A stretch of 64,000 bases of DNA from Sorangium cellulosum So0157-2 (GTDB lineage: Bacteria > Myxococcota_A > Polyangia > Polyangiales > Polyangiaceae). The stretch's first letter is position 1, and each line of letters begins with the position of its first letter. Positions 32,484-40,148 of this stretch are shown piece by piece. A program made the translations under genes and the position numbers. The stretch is from positions 1,302,001-1,366,000 of the forward strand of contig NC_021658.1 in assembly GCF_000418325.1 (NCBI RefSeq), given 5' to 3'. The notes beneath the pieces are model-generated. The model was not told the DNA's origin. It ran no database searches and saw only the letters and a program-made list of their open reading frames with translations.

Positions 32484-34007
32484 ATGCGCATCGCCATCCT
32501 CTCGACCTACACGCACCCGAGCCGCCTGCACCGCAAGGAGCGCTCGGTCATGCAATCCTCCGTGCCCGAGCTCATCGCCGCCCTGTGCCCGCCGCACGCG
32601 GAGATCGAGCTCTACAACGAGAAGGAGACGGACATCCCCCTCGATCGCCCCTGGGATCTCGTGTTCTTCTCGTACGTGCACGCCTATTACGAGCACACCA
32701 AGCTGCTCTCCGCGCTGCTCCGGCGGCGCGGCGTCACCACGGTGGCCGGCGGCCGGCACGCGGGCCATTTCCGCGCGGACGCGCTCCAGCACTTCGACGC
32801 GGTGGTGACGGGCGATCCGGAGTCGAACGTCCCGGCCCTCATCGCCGATTTTCAGCGGAATGAGCTCCAGCCCGTCTACGCGCTCCCGCCGGTGCCCCCG
32901 GAGCGGATCCCCACCTACCGTTACGACCTTGTCGACTACCGCAACAACCTCGTCCGGATGCCGGGCATCGAGGCGTCGCGCGGTTGCCCCTTCTCCTGCA
33001 ACTTCTGCGTGCTGACCGGGCACGAGCAGTACCGATATCGCCCGATCGACCACGTGATCCGGGACATCCGCGACCGGATGATCTTCAACCGGCGCATTCC
33101 GGGGGTGACCGGCGATGTGTTCGGCTTCCTCGACAACAACCTGGGGGGCTCTCCCCGCTACCTGCGGGAGCTCTGCGAGGCGCTGATGCCGCTCAAGAAG
33201 ATCTGGGGCTGCGCGCTCACCTTCAACGTGCTGCGCGACCCGGAGCTGGTGCGCCTCATGGGGCGCGCGGGGTGTCGCTATGTCTACACCGGGCTGGAGT
33301 CGCTGAACCCCGAGTCGATCAGCGCGATGAACAAGGGCCAGAACAAGCTGAGCGAGGTCCGCGAGGTGATGCAGCGGGCCTCGGCGAGCGGGATCGTGCT
33401 CTCGTTCGGGCTCCTCGTGGGCGCGGACGGGGACACCAACGAGTACCTGGAGCGGCTGCCCGCGTACCTGCACGACCTCGGGGATCAGTGCCCGACGTTC
33501 CTCGGGATCGTCTGCCCGTACCCGGAGACGCCGTTCTTCGCGCAGGTGGCGGCCGAAGGGCGCCTCCTGCCCGGGGTGACCAGCCGGGACCTCGACGGGT
33601 ACACCCTGTGTCACCGTCCGGCCCGGCTGCACCCCTCCGAGGCGATCGAGCACTTCCAGCGCCTGAGCCGCACCCTGGGCAGCGTGCGCAACGTGGGTCG
33701 CCACCTGTGGAGCCGGCTGATGACGAGCGATCTGCCCCGCTACAAGACGTGCGTTCTGATGTCGGCGCCCGAGGTGATGAGCCTGCGCGCGCCGCTCGCC
33801 AACCCCGCGCGCAGCTACATCGCCGGGCGCGACCCGATCGAGGCGTGGGACGCGGCGAGGATGCGGGAGCTCGGGCTCGAGCCGCAGCGCATCGACGCCG
33901 CGTCCTGCCGGGCGGATCCGCGGGGCCTCGCCCGCATCCGGCCCCGGCGGGCGGGCCGACCCGGGTTGAGCTCCCCGACCCGGGTTGAGCGCCCCGACCC
34001 GGGTTGA
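32484..34007 (+). CDS. B12-binding-type radical SAM protein, copy A
   Basis: A 507-residue protein. The N-terminal 130 residues form a Rossmann-like cobalamin-binding-type domain (MRIAILSTYTHPSRLHRKER, GVTTVAGGRHAGHF). The radical SAM cluster motif CxxxCxxC is in RGCPFSCNFCVLTG, and the downstream barrel is clear (GFLDNNLGGSPRYLRELCE, CRYVYTGLESLNPESISAMN). Enzymes of this class do B12-assisted methylations or other radical reactions; the substrate is unknown. The C-terminus (residues after RIRPRR) differs from copy B because three short repeats with GACCCGGGTTGAGC run over the stop codon. It follows the CPBP gene in an operon. Confidence 0.93.
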   Translation: MRIAILSTYTHPSRLHRKERSVMQSSVPELIAALCPPHAEIELYNEKETDIPLDRPWDLVFFSYVHAYYEHTKLLSALLRRRGVTTVAGGRHAGHFRADALQHFDAVVTGDPESNVPALIADFQRNELQPVYALPPVPPERIPTYRYDLVDYRNNLVRMPGIEASRGCPFSCNFCVLTGHEQYRYRPIDHVIRDIRDRMIFNRRIPGVTGDVFGFLDNNLGGSPRYLRELCEALMPLKKIWGCALTFNVLRDPELVRLMGRAGCRYVYTGLESLNPESISAMNKGQNKLSEVREVMQRASASGIVLSFGLLVGADGDTNEYLERLPAYLHDLGDQCPTFLGIVCPYPETPFFAQVAAEGRLLPGVTSRDLDGYTLCHRPARLHPSEAIEHFQRLSRTLGSVRNVGRHLWSRLMTSDLPRYKTCVLMSAPEVMSLRAPLANPARSYIAGRDPIEAWDAARMRELGLEPQRIDAASCRADPRGLARIRPRRAGRPGLSSPTRVERPDPG

Positions 34008-34008
34008 G
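33956..34008 (+). repeat. 19-bp tandem repeat, about 2.8 copies
   Basis: Units of CCGACCCGGGTTGAGCKCC run from 33956 to 34008 at the 3' end of the radical SAM gene. They include the stop codon (TGA of GGTTGAGCC) and replace the C-terminal codons found in copy B. Confidence 0.85.
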
Positions 34009-34053
34009 CCGCGAGCGGCGCGAAGACGCGAGGGCAGCGGACGCGCGGAAGTC

Positions 34054-36123
34054 TCAGCCCTCGCCTGTGGGCAGAGGCGGGGGCGGCGGCAGCGCGCGGG
34101 GGGGCTCGAGGCGCGTCGGCTCCGCCTTGCAGTCGATGGTGCGGCCCTCGCAGCCACAGACGTTCCCGCCCAGATCCTCGTAGACCGCCGGAGAGAGCTC
34201 ATCGACGTCCCTCACGATGTCGAGCGGCTCGCACGTGAAGGTCGTCGACGCGATCTGCACCGTCGCGCCGTGGTTGTAGATACCGGCCCCGGCGCTCCGC
34301 GCCATCACGCTGTCCCGGACGAGGACGTTCGCCAGACCCGTCTCGTCGTTGTAGGCGATGATGCCGTAGCCGTTTCCGCCGTCGAGCGCGCGCCCCAGGG
34401 TGTCCGCGATCGTCGTCGACTCGACGGTCGCGTCCGAGTCGCTGAGGAAGAGGCCGACGTCCCTGTTCCGCTCGATCAGGACATTGCGCACGCGCGCGCT
34501 CCCGCGCTCGCCGAGCTCGGGCAGCGACTGGACATTGACGCCCCGGCCGAGATCCTGGCTCGACGGCAGCGGCCTCGTGTCGCGCACCACGGTCGAGTCC
34601 AGGGCCGCGTCGGCCCCGAAGACGGCGATCCCGGTCCCGTAGCTGCCCTCCACCGCGCTGCCGCTCACCCGGACATTCGCGCGCCGCTGATCGTGCGCGA
34701 TCTCGATCCCCGCGCCGTAGTCCGACGCGCCAGGCACGAGCTCCCGCACGAGGAGGCCATCGATCTCGACGTCGGACCCGTTGACGACGATCCCCCTCTC
34801 GCGGCTCCGCTCGACGAGGACGTGCCGGAGCGCCACGCGGGCGGGCCGCCCGTCGACGCGGCTCGGCTCGGCGTAGAGGCCCGCGCCGCCCGGATCGCCC
34901 TCGGCCGACCCCGCGCCCGTGTCGCGCACGACCGTCGCCTCGATGGTCGCCTCGGCGCCGATCATCGCGATCGCGGCGGTGTGGTTCCGCTCCAGGGCGC
35001 TGCCACGGACCGTGAGGGTCCCCGGATCCAAGCCCGGGATGTGGGTCGACGCGAGCCCGGTGCCCGGCATGTCCGCCGCGAGCCAGGCGACGTCGCGAAC
35101 GACGCTGTCCTCGACGACGCCGTCCGCCCCGGAGAGCCGGATCCCGAGCCCGCCGACGCGCTCGACGACCACGGAGCGCGCCGTCACGCTCGCGCGGCGC
35201 TCGGAGGACTCGACCTGCATCGCCATCGCATGGCCGTCGAACGGGTGCTCCGGATCCCCGGCGGCGAGATCGATGTCGCGCAGGACCGTGCCCTCCAGCG
35301 TCACGGCGGCGTCCGCCACGACCATGCCCGCGCCCGTCGTGTGCTCCACGAGCGCCCCGCGCACGGTCACGCTCGTCCCGGTCTCCGGGCCTGCGGCGAG
35401 GAGGCCGACGTCGCTCGTGTCGTGGATCCAGACCCGCTCGACCACGACGTCGCGCGCGTTCCTCACGCCGAGGCCGATGCCCTGTCCGCGGACAGCGAGG
35501 TCGTGGATCTCCGCGGCGCTCGCGCCCCTGTCGAGCTGGACGACGATCGCCGCGCCGGGCGGCCCGACGATCTCGACGCGCGCGGGGCACCGGCCCCAGA
35601 GCCGCACCGGCTGCCCCCAGATGAGCAGCTCTTCGACGTAGCTGCCCTCTGCGATCGCGATCAGGGCGCCCTCGCGCGCGTGGTCCACCGCGTCCTGGAT
35701 CGTCGTCCACGGCCTGGCTTCCGTGCCGTCGCTGTCCGCCCCGGCGTAGGCGGCGTCGACGAACTCGGTCGTCTCGTCGACCGGCGCGCTGCCCCACGGG
35801 CCCGCCCCGCACGGAGCGACCTCACGCCACGCCGTCTCGCCGGGGACGGCCATCTGCCCTGGCGGGCCCGCCTCCTTTGGCAGGACGGGCACGCAACCCT
35901 GCGCTCCGTCGGGTGCGAAGCCGCTCCCGCACCGTCCGGGCGGGACCCCCGCCGGCTCGCAGCCCGCGTCGGTCTCCACCGCGCCCGGCGGGCACGCGAA
36001 CGTGGGCCCGGCGCCCGTCACCGCGCCGCCGCCCGCGTCAGGGCCGTCCGCGTCAGGGCGCTGCGCGCACGCCGCGAGCAGGGCGATCTGCAGGAGAGAG
36101 AGGGCCAGCCGCTCTTTTCGCAT
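34054..36123 (-). CDS. Beta-helix lipoprotein
   Basis: A 689-residue lipoprotein. The N-terminus MRKERLALSLLQIALLAACA ends in a lipobox with Cys. After a short Cys-containing head (PTFACPPGAVETDAGCEP, GRCGSGFAPDGAQGCVPV) the rest is a right-handed parallel beta-helix signature: STTIQ-type start (WTTIQDAVDHAREGALIAIAEGSY), followed by many 20-25 residue rungs with motifs like VVRDTxxxS and GIxVxGxDVEIDG. The C-terminal VCGCEGRTIDC is a closing Cys knot, then a Pro-rich tail. Such proteins are typically surface-displayed and may bind or cleave polysaccharide; no catalytic acid pattern was recognised. Start chosen at 36123; the frame is open to 36156. Confidence 0.85.
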   Translation of the reverse strand: MRKERLALSLLQIALLAACAQRPDADGPDAGGGAVTGAGPTFACPPGAVETDAGCEPAGVPPGRCGSGFAPDGAQGCVPVLPKEAGPPGQMAVPGETAWREVAPCGAGPWGSAPVDETTEFVDAAYAGADSDGTEARPWTTIQDAVDHAREGALIAIAEGSYVEELLIWGQPVRLWGRCPARVEIVGPPGAAIVVQLDRGASAAEIHDLAVRGQGIGLGVRNARDVVVERVWIHDTSDVGLLAAGPETGTSVTVRGALVEHTTGAGMVVADAAVTLEGTVLRDIDLAAGDPEHPFDGHAMAMQVESSERRASVTARSVVVERVGGLGIRLSGADGVVEDSVVRDVAWLAADMPGTGLASTHIPGLDPGTLTVRGSALERNHTAAIAMIGAEATIEATVVRDTGAGSAEGDPGGAGLYAEPSRVDGRPARVALRHVLVERSRERGIVVNGSDVEIDGLLVRELVPGASDYGAGIEIAHDQRRANVRVSGSAVEGSYGTGIAVFGADAALDSTVVRDTRPLPSSQDLGRGVNVQSLPELGERGSARVRNVLIERNRDVGLFLSDSDATVESTTIADTLGRALDGGNGYGIIAYNDETGLANVLVRDSVMARSAGAGIYNHGATVQIASTTFTCEPLDIVRDVDELSPAVYEDLGGNVCGCEGRTIDCKAEPTRLEPPRALPPPPPLPTGEG

Positions 36124-36606
36124 GGTGTTCGGTGCCTCGCGCGGACGATACGACACCTTGGAGGGCAGCGCTCACGCTTGTCGAGCGCTCCGAGGGCCAT
36201 GCCGCGGCCCGCTTTCGGCGGTTCGCGTCGGTCCCGAGCCCTTCGCGCGCCCCCGCGCGCGGACGGCCACGCGGGCCGGCCGCGCCGGGTGCACGCCGTG
36301 ACGCTCCTCCGACACAACGTTCTGCGCAACTGGACGAGGTTTCGCTCAACCGTTGAGCGAGCCTCTGCGCAACGCCGCCGCCCGCCAGGGCGACGCGCGC
36401 GGCGCCCGCCCGAATTCGGGCCTTTCCGACGCGATGTCGGGGCGGGACCGGGCCCGAGGGCGATGGTACGCGCCCTGCTCATACCGGCGGCGCGGACCTC
36501 GAAGCATCGATGCCCGCGCCAGGTCTCAACAACTCCAATTCCACAAGGCGCGACCGTGCCGCCGACGCGAAGCCGACTCGCGCACGGTCGCGCCACGAGG
36601 TTCATC
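36124..36606. other. Intergenic region, divergent lipoprotein / Cys-repeat protein
   Basis: About 480 bp that hold the 5' regions of both neighbours. The part nearest the plus-strand gene (36500-36600) is less GC-rich. A sequence of the type GCGCAACTGGACGAGGTTTCGC then GTTGAGCGAGCCTCTGCGCAAC, near 36325-36380, has short complementary ends, but no firm promoter was identified. Confidence 0.35.
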
Positions 36607-37185
36607 ATGAAGATTACATCGACGCTGTCGCTCCTCTCGCTGCTCGGCTCGACCCTGTTGATGGTGCCCGGCTGCATGGCCGAGTCGGTCGACAGCGCGA
36701 GCGACGCCGACGTCGAGACGGACGAGGAGGTCGGAACGGCGGCCGACGCCATCACGAATGGATGGACGGCCGACACGTCCGACGGCTGGGCGCCCGTCGC
36801 GTGCGACAGCGGCAACGCCATGAGCGCGTTCCATTGCAGCGGCTCCGACTGTGACAACATCAGGGGCTATTGCTCTTCCCTTGGGACCTACAACACGTCC
36901 ACGTACTGGACCTCCTATTTCTCCGAGGAGAACACGAACAACCGGAGGTGCAACTACGGGGATTTCGTCACGGGGCTCGCGTGCACGGGCAGCTACTGCG
37001 ACAACGTGTCGCTCCAGTGCTCCCATCTCAGCGGGAAGACCTGGGGCAGCTGCTACTGGAGCGGATTCATCTCCGAGGAGAACGGTGGGTCGATCTATTT
37101 CCCGCCGGGCTACTACATCGCAGGCGCGAAGTGCAGCGGAGATCACTGCGACAACATGGCGTTCTATTACTGCCAGGCCATCTGA
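36607..37185 (+). CDS. Secreted Cys-rich repeat protein (CDN repeats)
   Basis: A 192-residue exported protein. The signal sequence MKITSTLSLLSLLGSTLLMV is followed by a lipobox-like PGCMAES, an acidic linker (DSASDADVETDEEVGTAADA) and then about 125 residues rich in Trp, Tyr, Gly and Cys. Three related units are visible: HCSGSDCDNIRGYC, ACTGSYCDNVSLQC and KCSGDHCDNMAFYYC, separated by about 48 residues; between them, TSYFSEEN and SGFISEEN occupy equivalent places. This indicates a triplicated disulfide-rich fold, perhaps binding sugars. The family is not recognised. ATG 36607 is preceded by CACGAGGTTCATC. Confidence 0.8.
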   Translation: MKITSTLSLLSLLGSTLLMVPGCMAESVDSASDADVETDEEVGTAADAITNGWTADTSDGWAPVACDSGNAMSAFHCSGSDCDNIRGYCSSLGTYNTSTYWTSYFSEENTNNRRCNYGDFVTGLACTGSYCDNVSLQCSHLSGKTWGSCYWSGFISEENGGSIYFPPGYYIAGAKCSGDHCDNMAFYYCQAI

Positions 37186-37450
37186 GCGCAGGCGCTCACC
37201 CGAGCCTGGCCGCTCGGCGCGGCGATCTCCGCGGTCGCGGAGCTTGAGCGGGTTCTGCGGCGTCGGGTACGAGAGCGTCATCGCGAAAGGAAAGGCGAGC
37301 AGCGCGCGCGGACGTCGAGAGCACGCGGAGGCAACGGCGCACGGGTTCGTCCATTCCGGGTTCGGGGTCGTCGGAGAGACGGCCGCGCGCGGCGCTCCGC
37401 CCGCGCGCGGCCCGTGAACGGCGGCGGCCCCGGCGGGCCGGCCGAGATAG

Positions 37451-37858
37451 CTAGTTGCCGAAGCGGACGTCCGCTCGACCGCACCCAGACGCGCCGTTCA
37501 TCGCGTTCCCCCTCCAGCCCCCGTAGCCGCGGCCCTGGAAGCCCTGGGCGTTGGCTGTCGAGCCACCGATGTCGCCGATCCCGCCGGCCTGGGCGACCGC
37601 CGCCTGGGCGACCGCCGCCTGGGAGACGACCCCCGAGGTCCCGCTCGCGATGCCCGCGAGGTCCACCTGCGTCGTGGTGGGCACGTTGGCCGCGGGGAAC
37701 CCGTAGAATGCCACCCCCTCTGGCGTCGCGGCGCTCGCCTCCGCGCCGAGGACGGAGCGGGCCTCCAGGCTCGAGGCCGCGGGCGTCGACACGTGCGCCA
37801 ACGCCATGCCGGCGAACAAAGACAACGCCGCGGCCGCCGTGATGATCTTGCGTGTCAT
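37451..37858 (-). CDS. Small secreted protein, 135 aa
   Basis: A 135-residue protein with an N-terminal signal peptide (MTRKIITAAAALSLFAGMALAHV). The mature protein is Ala/Gly/Val-rich, with repeated QAAVAQAAVAQAGG and a C-terminal stretch rich in Gly and Arg (GRGYGGWRGNAMNGASGCGRADVRFGN) holding one Cys. No enzyme motif. AAAGGGAAGAGC precedes the ATG at 37858. An ATG at 37882 eight codons upstream is possible. It may be a periplasmic or surface protein. Confidence 0.6.
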   Translation of the reverse strand: MTRKIITAAAALSLFAGMALAHVSTPAASSLEARSVLGAEASAATPEGVAFYGFPAANVPTTTQVDLAGIASGTSGVVSQAAVAQAAVAQAGGIGDIGGSTANAQGFQGRGYGGWRGNAMNGASGCGRADVRFGN

Positions 37859-38316
37859 GCTCTTCCCTTTCCGTTCAATCATGTGATGGTTGCAGTGGCC
37901 CGACATGCCAGCTGCGATGGTCGAGCGCTGCGGAGCCCGCGCGACTGGGGCGCGGAGCCCGCGCGACTGGGGTGCTCCACGGGCTCGGCGCCTCAAGCCA
38001 ACTCGCAGGTCATGGTAGGCTCTCTGACCAAGAGCACGCGCCGTGCCGGCCGCGTTCTCCGCGGGCGCAGCGCGCGCTTTGCCCGCTGGCCGCGCCCACC
38101 CACCGGCCGCGCCGCTGGGCGGCGCGATCGGGCTGCCGGGCGGCTTGCGCGGTCGAGCAAACCACCACGCGCAGCGGTTTGCTCGGCGCGTCGCGCGCGA
38201 AACCGCGAGGTCGCCCCGCGCGGCGGTGAGGCGGCGTGACAGGCGAGCTCGACCCGCGCAGCCGACCTGGCCCCGCCGTCCGAGCACGGCGGGCGCGGGA
38301 CAGCGCGCGCGGCCGC
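37859..38316. other. Intergenic region with short repeats
   Basis: About 460 bp between two minus-strand genes. It contains a 20-bp direct repeat (GCGGAGCCCGCGCGACTGGG at 37930 and 37952) and a perfect inverted repeat, CGAGCAAACC/GGTTTGCTCG, at 38154-38185. The latter could terminate transcription from the hydrolase gene. No gene was recognised. Confidence 0.5.
38154..38185 (-). terminator. Stem-loop downstream of the alpha/beta hydrolase gene
   Basis: Ten-base arms CGAGCAAACC and GGTTTGCTCG flank a 12-base loop. It lies 132 bp after the stop codon of the hydrolase gene. No T-run follows, so it would be a non-classical terminator or transcript-stabilising hairpin. Confidence 0.35.
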
Positions 38317-39234
38317 TCAGGCGCGCGCGAAGGCGAGCAGGGCGCGGCTGACGTGCTCGCGGTGGGTGACGAACAGCCCGTGCGGCGCGCCCTCGATCAT
38401 GAGCAGGCGGCTGCCCGGGATGAGCGCCGCCGTCTTCTCGCCGGTGAGCGCGAGCGGCGCCGACGCGTCGCGGTCGCCGTGGATGACGAGGGTCGGCACC
38501 GCGATCCTGCGCAGCTCGTCGCGGAAGTCGGCCTCGACCGACGCGCGGTTGCAGTCGAGCAGCGCCTTCATCGAGCACTGGAGCATGAGGTGCTGCACCC
38601 AGTCCCTCATGGCCTGCGACGTCTCGGGCACGAAGAACGGCGGCGCGTTGTCCGCCAGCCACCTCGGGTAGTCGGCGCGCATCGCCGCGCGCGCCTGCTC
38701 GACGAGGCGCCGATCGAGCCCGTCCGGGTTGTCCGCCGCCCTGAGGAGCATCGGCGTGGTCGGCGCCAGGAACACGGCGCGGGCGATCCGGCCGTCGCCG
38801 TGGCGCGAGAGGTAGCGCGCGATCTCGCCGCCGCTCATCGAATGGCCCACCAGCGTGACGTCCCGCAGATCGAGCCGCTCCAGCACCGCGGCGAGGTCGT
38901 CGGCGAGCGTGTCGTAATCGTAGCCCCGCCCCGGATCGCTCGAGCGGCCGTGCCCGCGCCGGTCGTAGGCGACGCAGCGCAGCCCGCGATCGACCAGGTC
39001 GACCATCTGATAGCCCCACATCTCGCTGCTCAGCGCCCATCCAGAGAGGAACAGCACGGGCTTGCCCGCGCCCCAGTCGCGGTGGAACAGGCGCGCGCCG
39101 TCCTGCGCCTCGATGAACGGGCCGGCGGCGGGCCGCGGCCTGCTCCGCGCCGGCTGCGGCTCTCCGGGGCTCGGCGCCGGGCCGGCTTCGGGATCCACGG
39201 GCGCCGCCGGCGTGTCGATGTGCTGTTCAGTCAT
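38317..39234 (-). CDS. Alpha/beta hydrolase (non-haem haloperoxidase-like)
   Basis: A 305-residue alpha/beta hydrolase. The nucleophile Ser lies in VGHSMSGGEIARY, the acid Asp probably in VIHGDRDASAPL and the catalytic His in EGAPHGLFVTH. The oxyanion region is LFLSGWALSSEMW. The segment CVAYDRRGHGRSSDP is typical of esterase/haloperoxidase-type members that perhydrolyse or cleave small esters. The first 40 residues are Pro-rich and not part of the fold. ATG 39234 is preceded by AGGAAGGAGAACCGCA-type bases. Substrate unknown. Confidence 0.9.
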   Translation of the reverse strand: MTEQHIDTPAAPVDPEAGPAPSPGEPQPARSRPRPAAGPFIEAQDGARLFHRDWGAGKPVLFLSGWALSSEMWGYQMVDLVDRGLRCVAYDRRGHGRSSDPGRGYDYDTLADDLAAVLERLDLRDVTLVGHSMSGGEIARYLSRHGDGRIARAVFLAPTTPMLLRAADNPDGLDRRLVEQARAAMRADYPRWLADNAPPFFVPETSQAMRDWVQHLMLQCSMKALLDCNRASVEADFRDELRRIAVPTLVIHGDRDASAPLALTGEKTAALIPGSRLLMIEGAPHGLFVTHREHVSRALLAFARA

Positions 39235-39541
39235 TGCGGTTCTCCTTCCTCGTCGCGCGTTGTGAGGAGGAGTTGAACCACGCCGCGTGCGGGGGTCGAT
39301 TACCTGCCAGGTAATGGAAGAGCGCGAGCCGCCGCTCGAGGGCTGGCGCGGTGGGGCGGCCCAACCCTGGCGGGCCGCCGAGGTACGGCCATCGGGGACC
39401 TGCGCGCCGGGGCTGGCTCGATGGAGGTGAGTGGAGGCGCGACGAGAGCCGGGGCAGGCGCGCGTGGTTGCGCCGGTTGCGTCGGTTGCATCGGTTGCGT
39501 CGGTTGCGGGCGATGAAGCGGGCGTGGTACTTGTCGCAACC
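39235..39541. other. Intergenic region with 9-bp repeats
   Basis: About 300 bp between divergent genes, so both promoters lie here. Near 39470-39512 there is a run of GGTTGCGTC/GGTTGCATC units (about four), immediately upstream of the lipoprotein gene. No classical promoter was firmly identified. Confidence 0.4.
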
Positions 39542-40009
39542 ATGAGGCCTGGGGGATCCTTGCTCGCCTTCGTCGGCGTGTGCGTCGGCTTCGCGTGCGC
39601 GTGCTCCGAGACGCCGCGGCCGGCGGCGGGCCCGCGGACCGCCGGCGCCGCGAGCGCGCCGCCTGCGCGCCCTCGGGTTCCGATGTACGCGGCGGCCGAT
39701 CTGGAGCGGATGGCGCGCGTCGCCGCCGCGCGCTGCAAGAAGGCGAGCGCGCCGTCGGACGCCGCATGTCTGCTCACCCAGGCCTCCACGTTCCTGAGGT
39801 ACCCGCCCGGGGATCCCGATTGCCGCTATGTCGCGGGGACCGCGCTCTCGGTCGCCGAGTGCTCGCAGTTCGAGGAGGGCTGCCTGAGCGTCGACCCCGG
39901 CGATCTCGTCCGTCAGCTCGACGCCTTGCAGAGCGCCGGCAAGGACTGCCAGCGCGAGCCGACCGACGCCGAGCGGGCCGAGGTGCTGCGGCTCGCGGGC
40001 GCGAAGTGA
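39542..40009 (+). CDS. Small lipoprotein, paralogue of 17330-17854
   Basis: A 155-residue lipoprotein. The signal region MRPGGSLLAFVGVCVGFACA is followed by CSETPRPAAGP, giving a lipobox Cys. The C-terminal 100 residues match the 17330 gene product: ARCKKASAPSDAACLL, DPDCRYVAGTALSVAECSQFEEGC and SAGKDCQREPTDAERAEVLRLAG. The linker is shorter. The duplication is old, as it lies 22 kb away and the DNA has diverged. It is unknown which function they share; disulfides are likely. Confidence 0.8.
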   Translation: MRPGGSLLAFVGVCVGFACACSETPRPAAGPRTAGAASAPPARPRVPMYAAADLERMARVAAARCKKASAPSDAACLLTQASTFLRYPPGDPDCRYVAGTALSVAECSQFEEGCLSVDPGDLVRQLDALQSAGKDCQREPTDAERAEVLRLAGAK

Positions 40010-40148
40010 TAGGCGGGAGCGGCGTCGCGCCGGCGCGGTCCGAGGGGCGGAGCGCCGTGCTGCGATCGCCGCGAGCGGCGGGGCAGGAGAACGCGGTGTG
40101 CGAGCCGCCCTGATGGATGTCGCGCTCCTCGCTGCGCAACGCGCGAGG

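Noticed and set aside
30057..34202. Minus-strand open frame of about 1380 codons
   Set aside because: It runs antisense through arsC, the scar, CPBP and radical SAM genes. Its composition (Arg/Ala/Glu/His) is that of a shadow frame in high-GC DNA. Only the short ATPase relic within it is real.
33985..37185. Plus-strand open frame of about 1070 codons
   Set aside because: It is antisense to the beta-helix lipoprotein until about 36120; only its end, from ATG 36607, is a real gene with a signal peptide.
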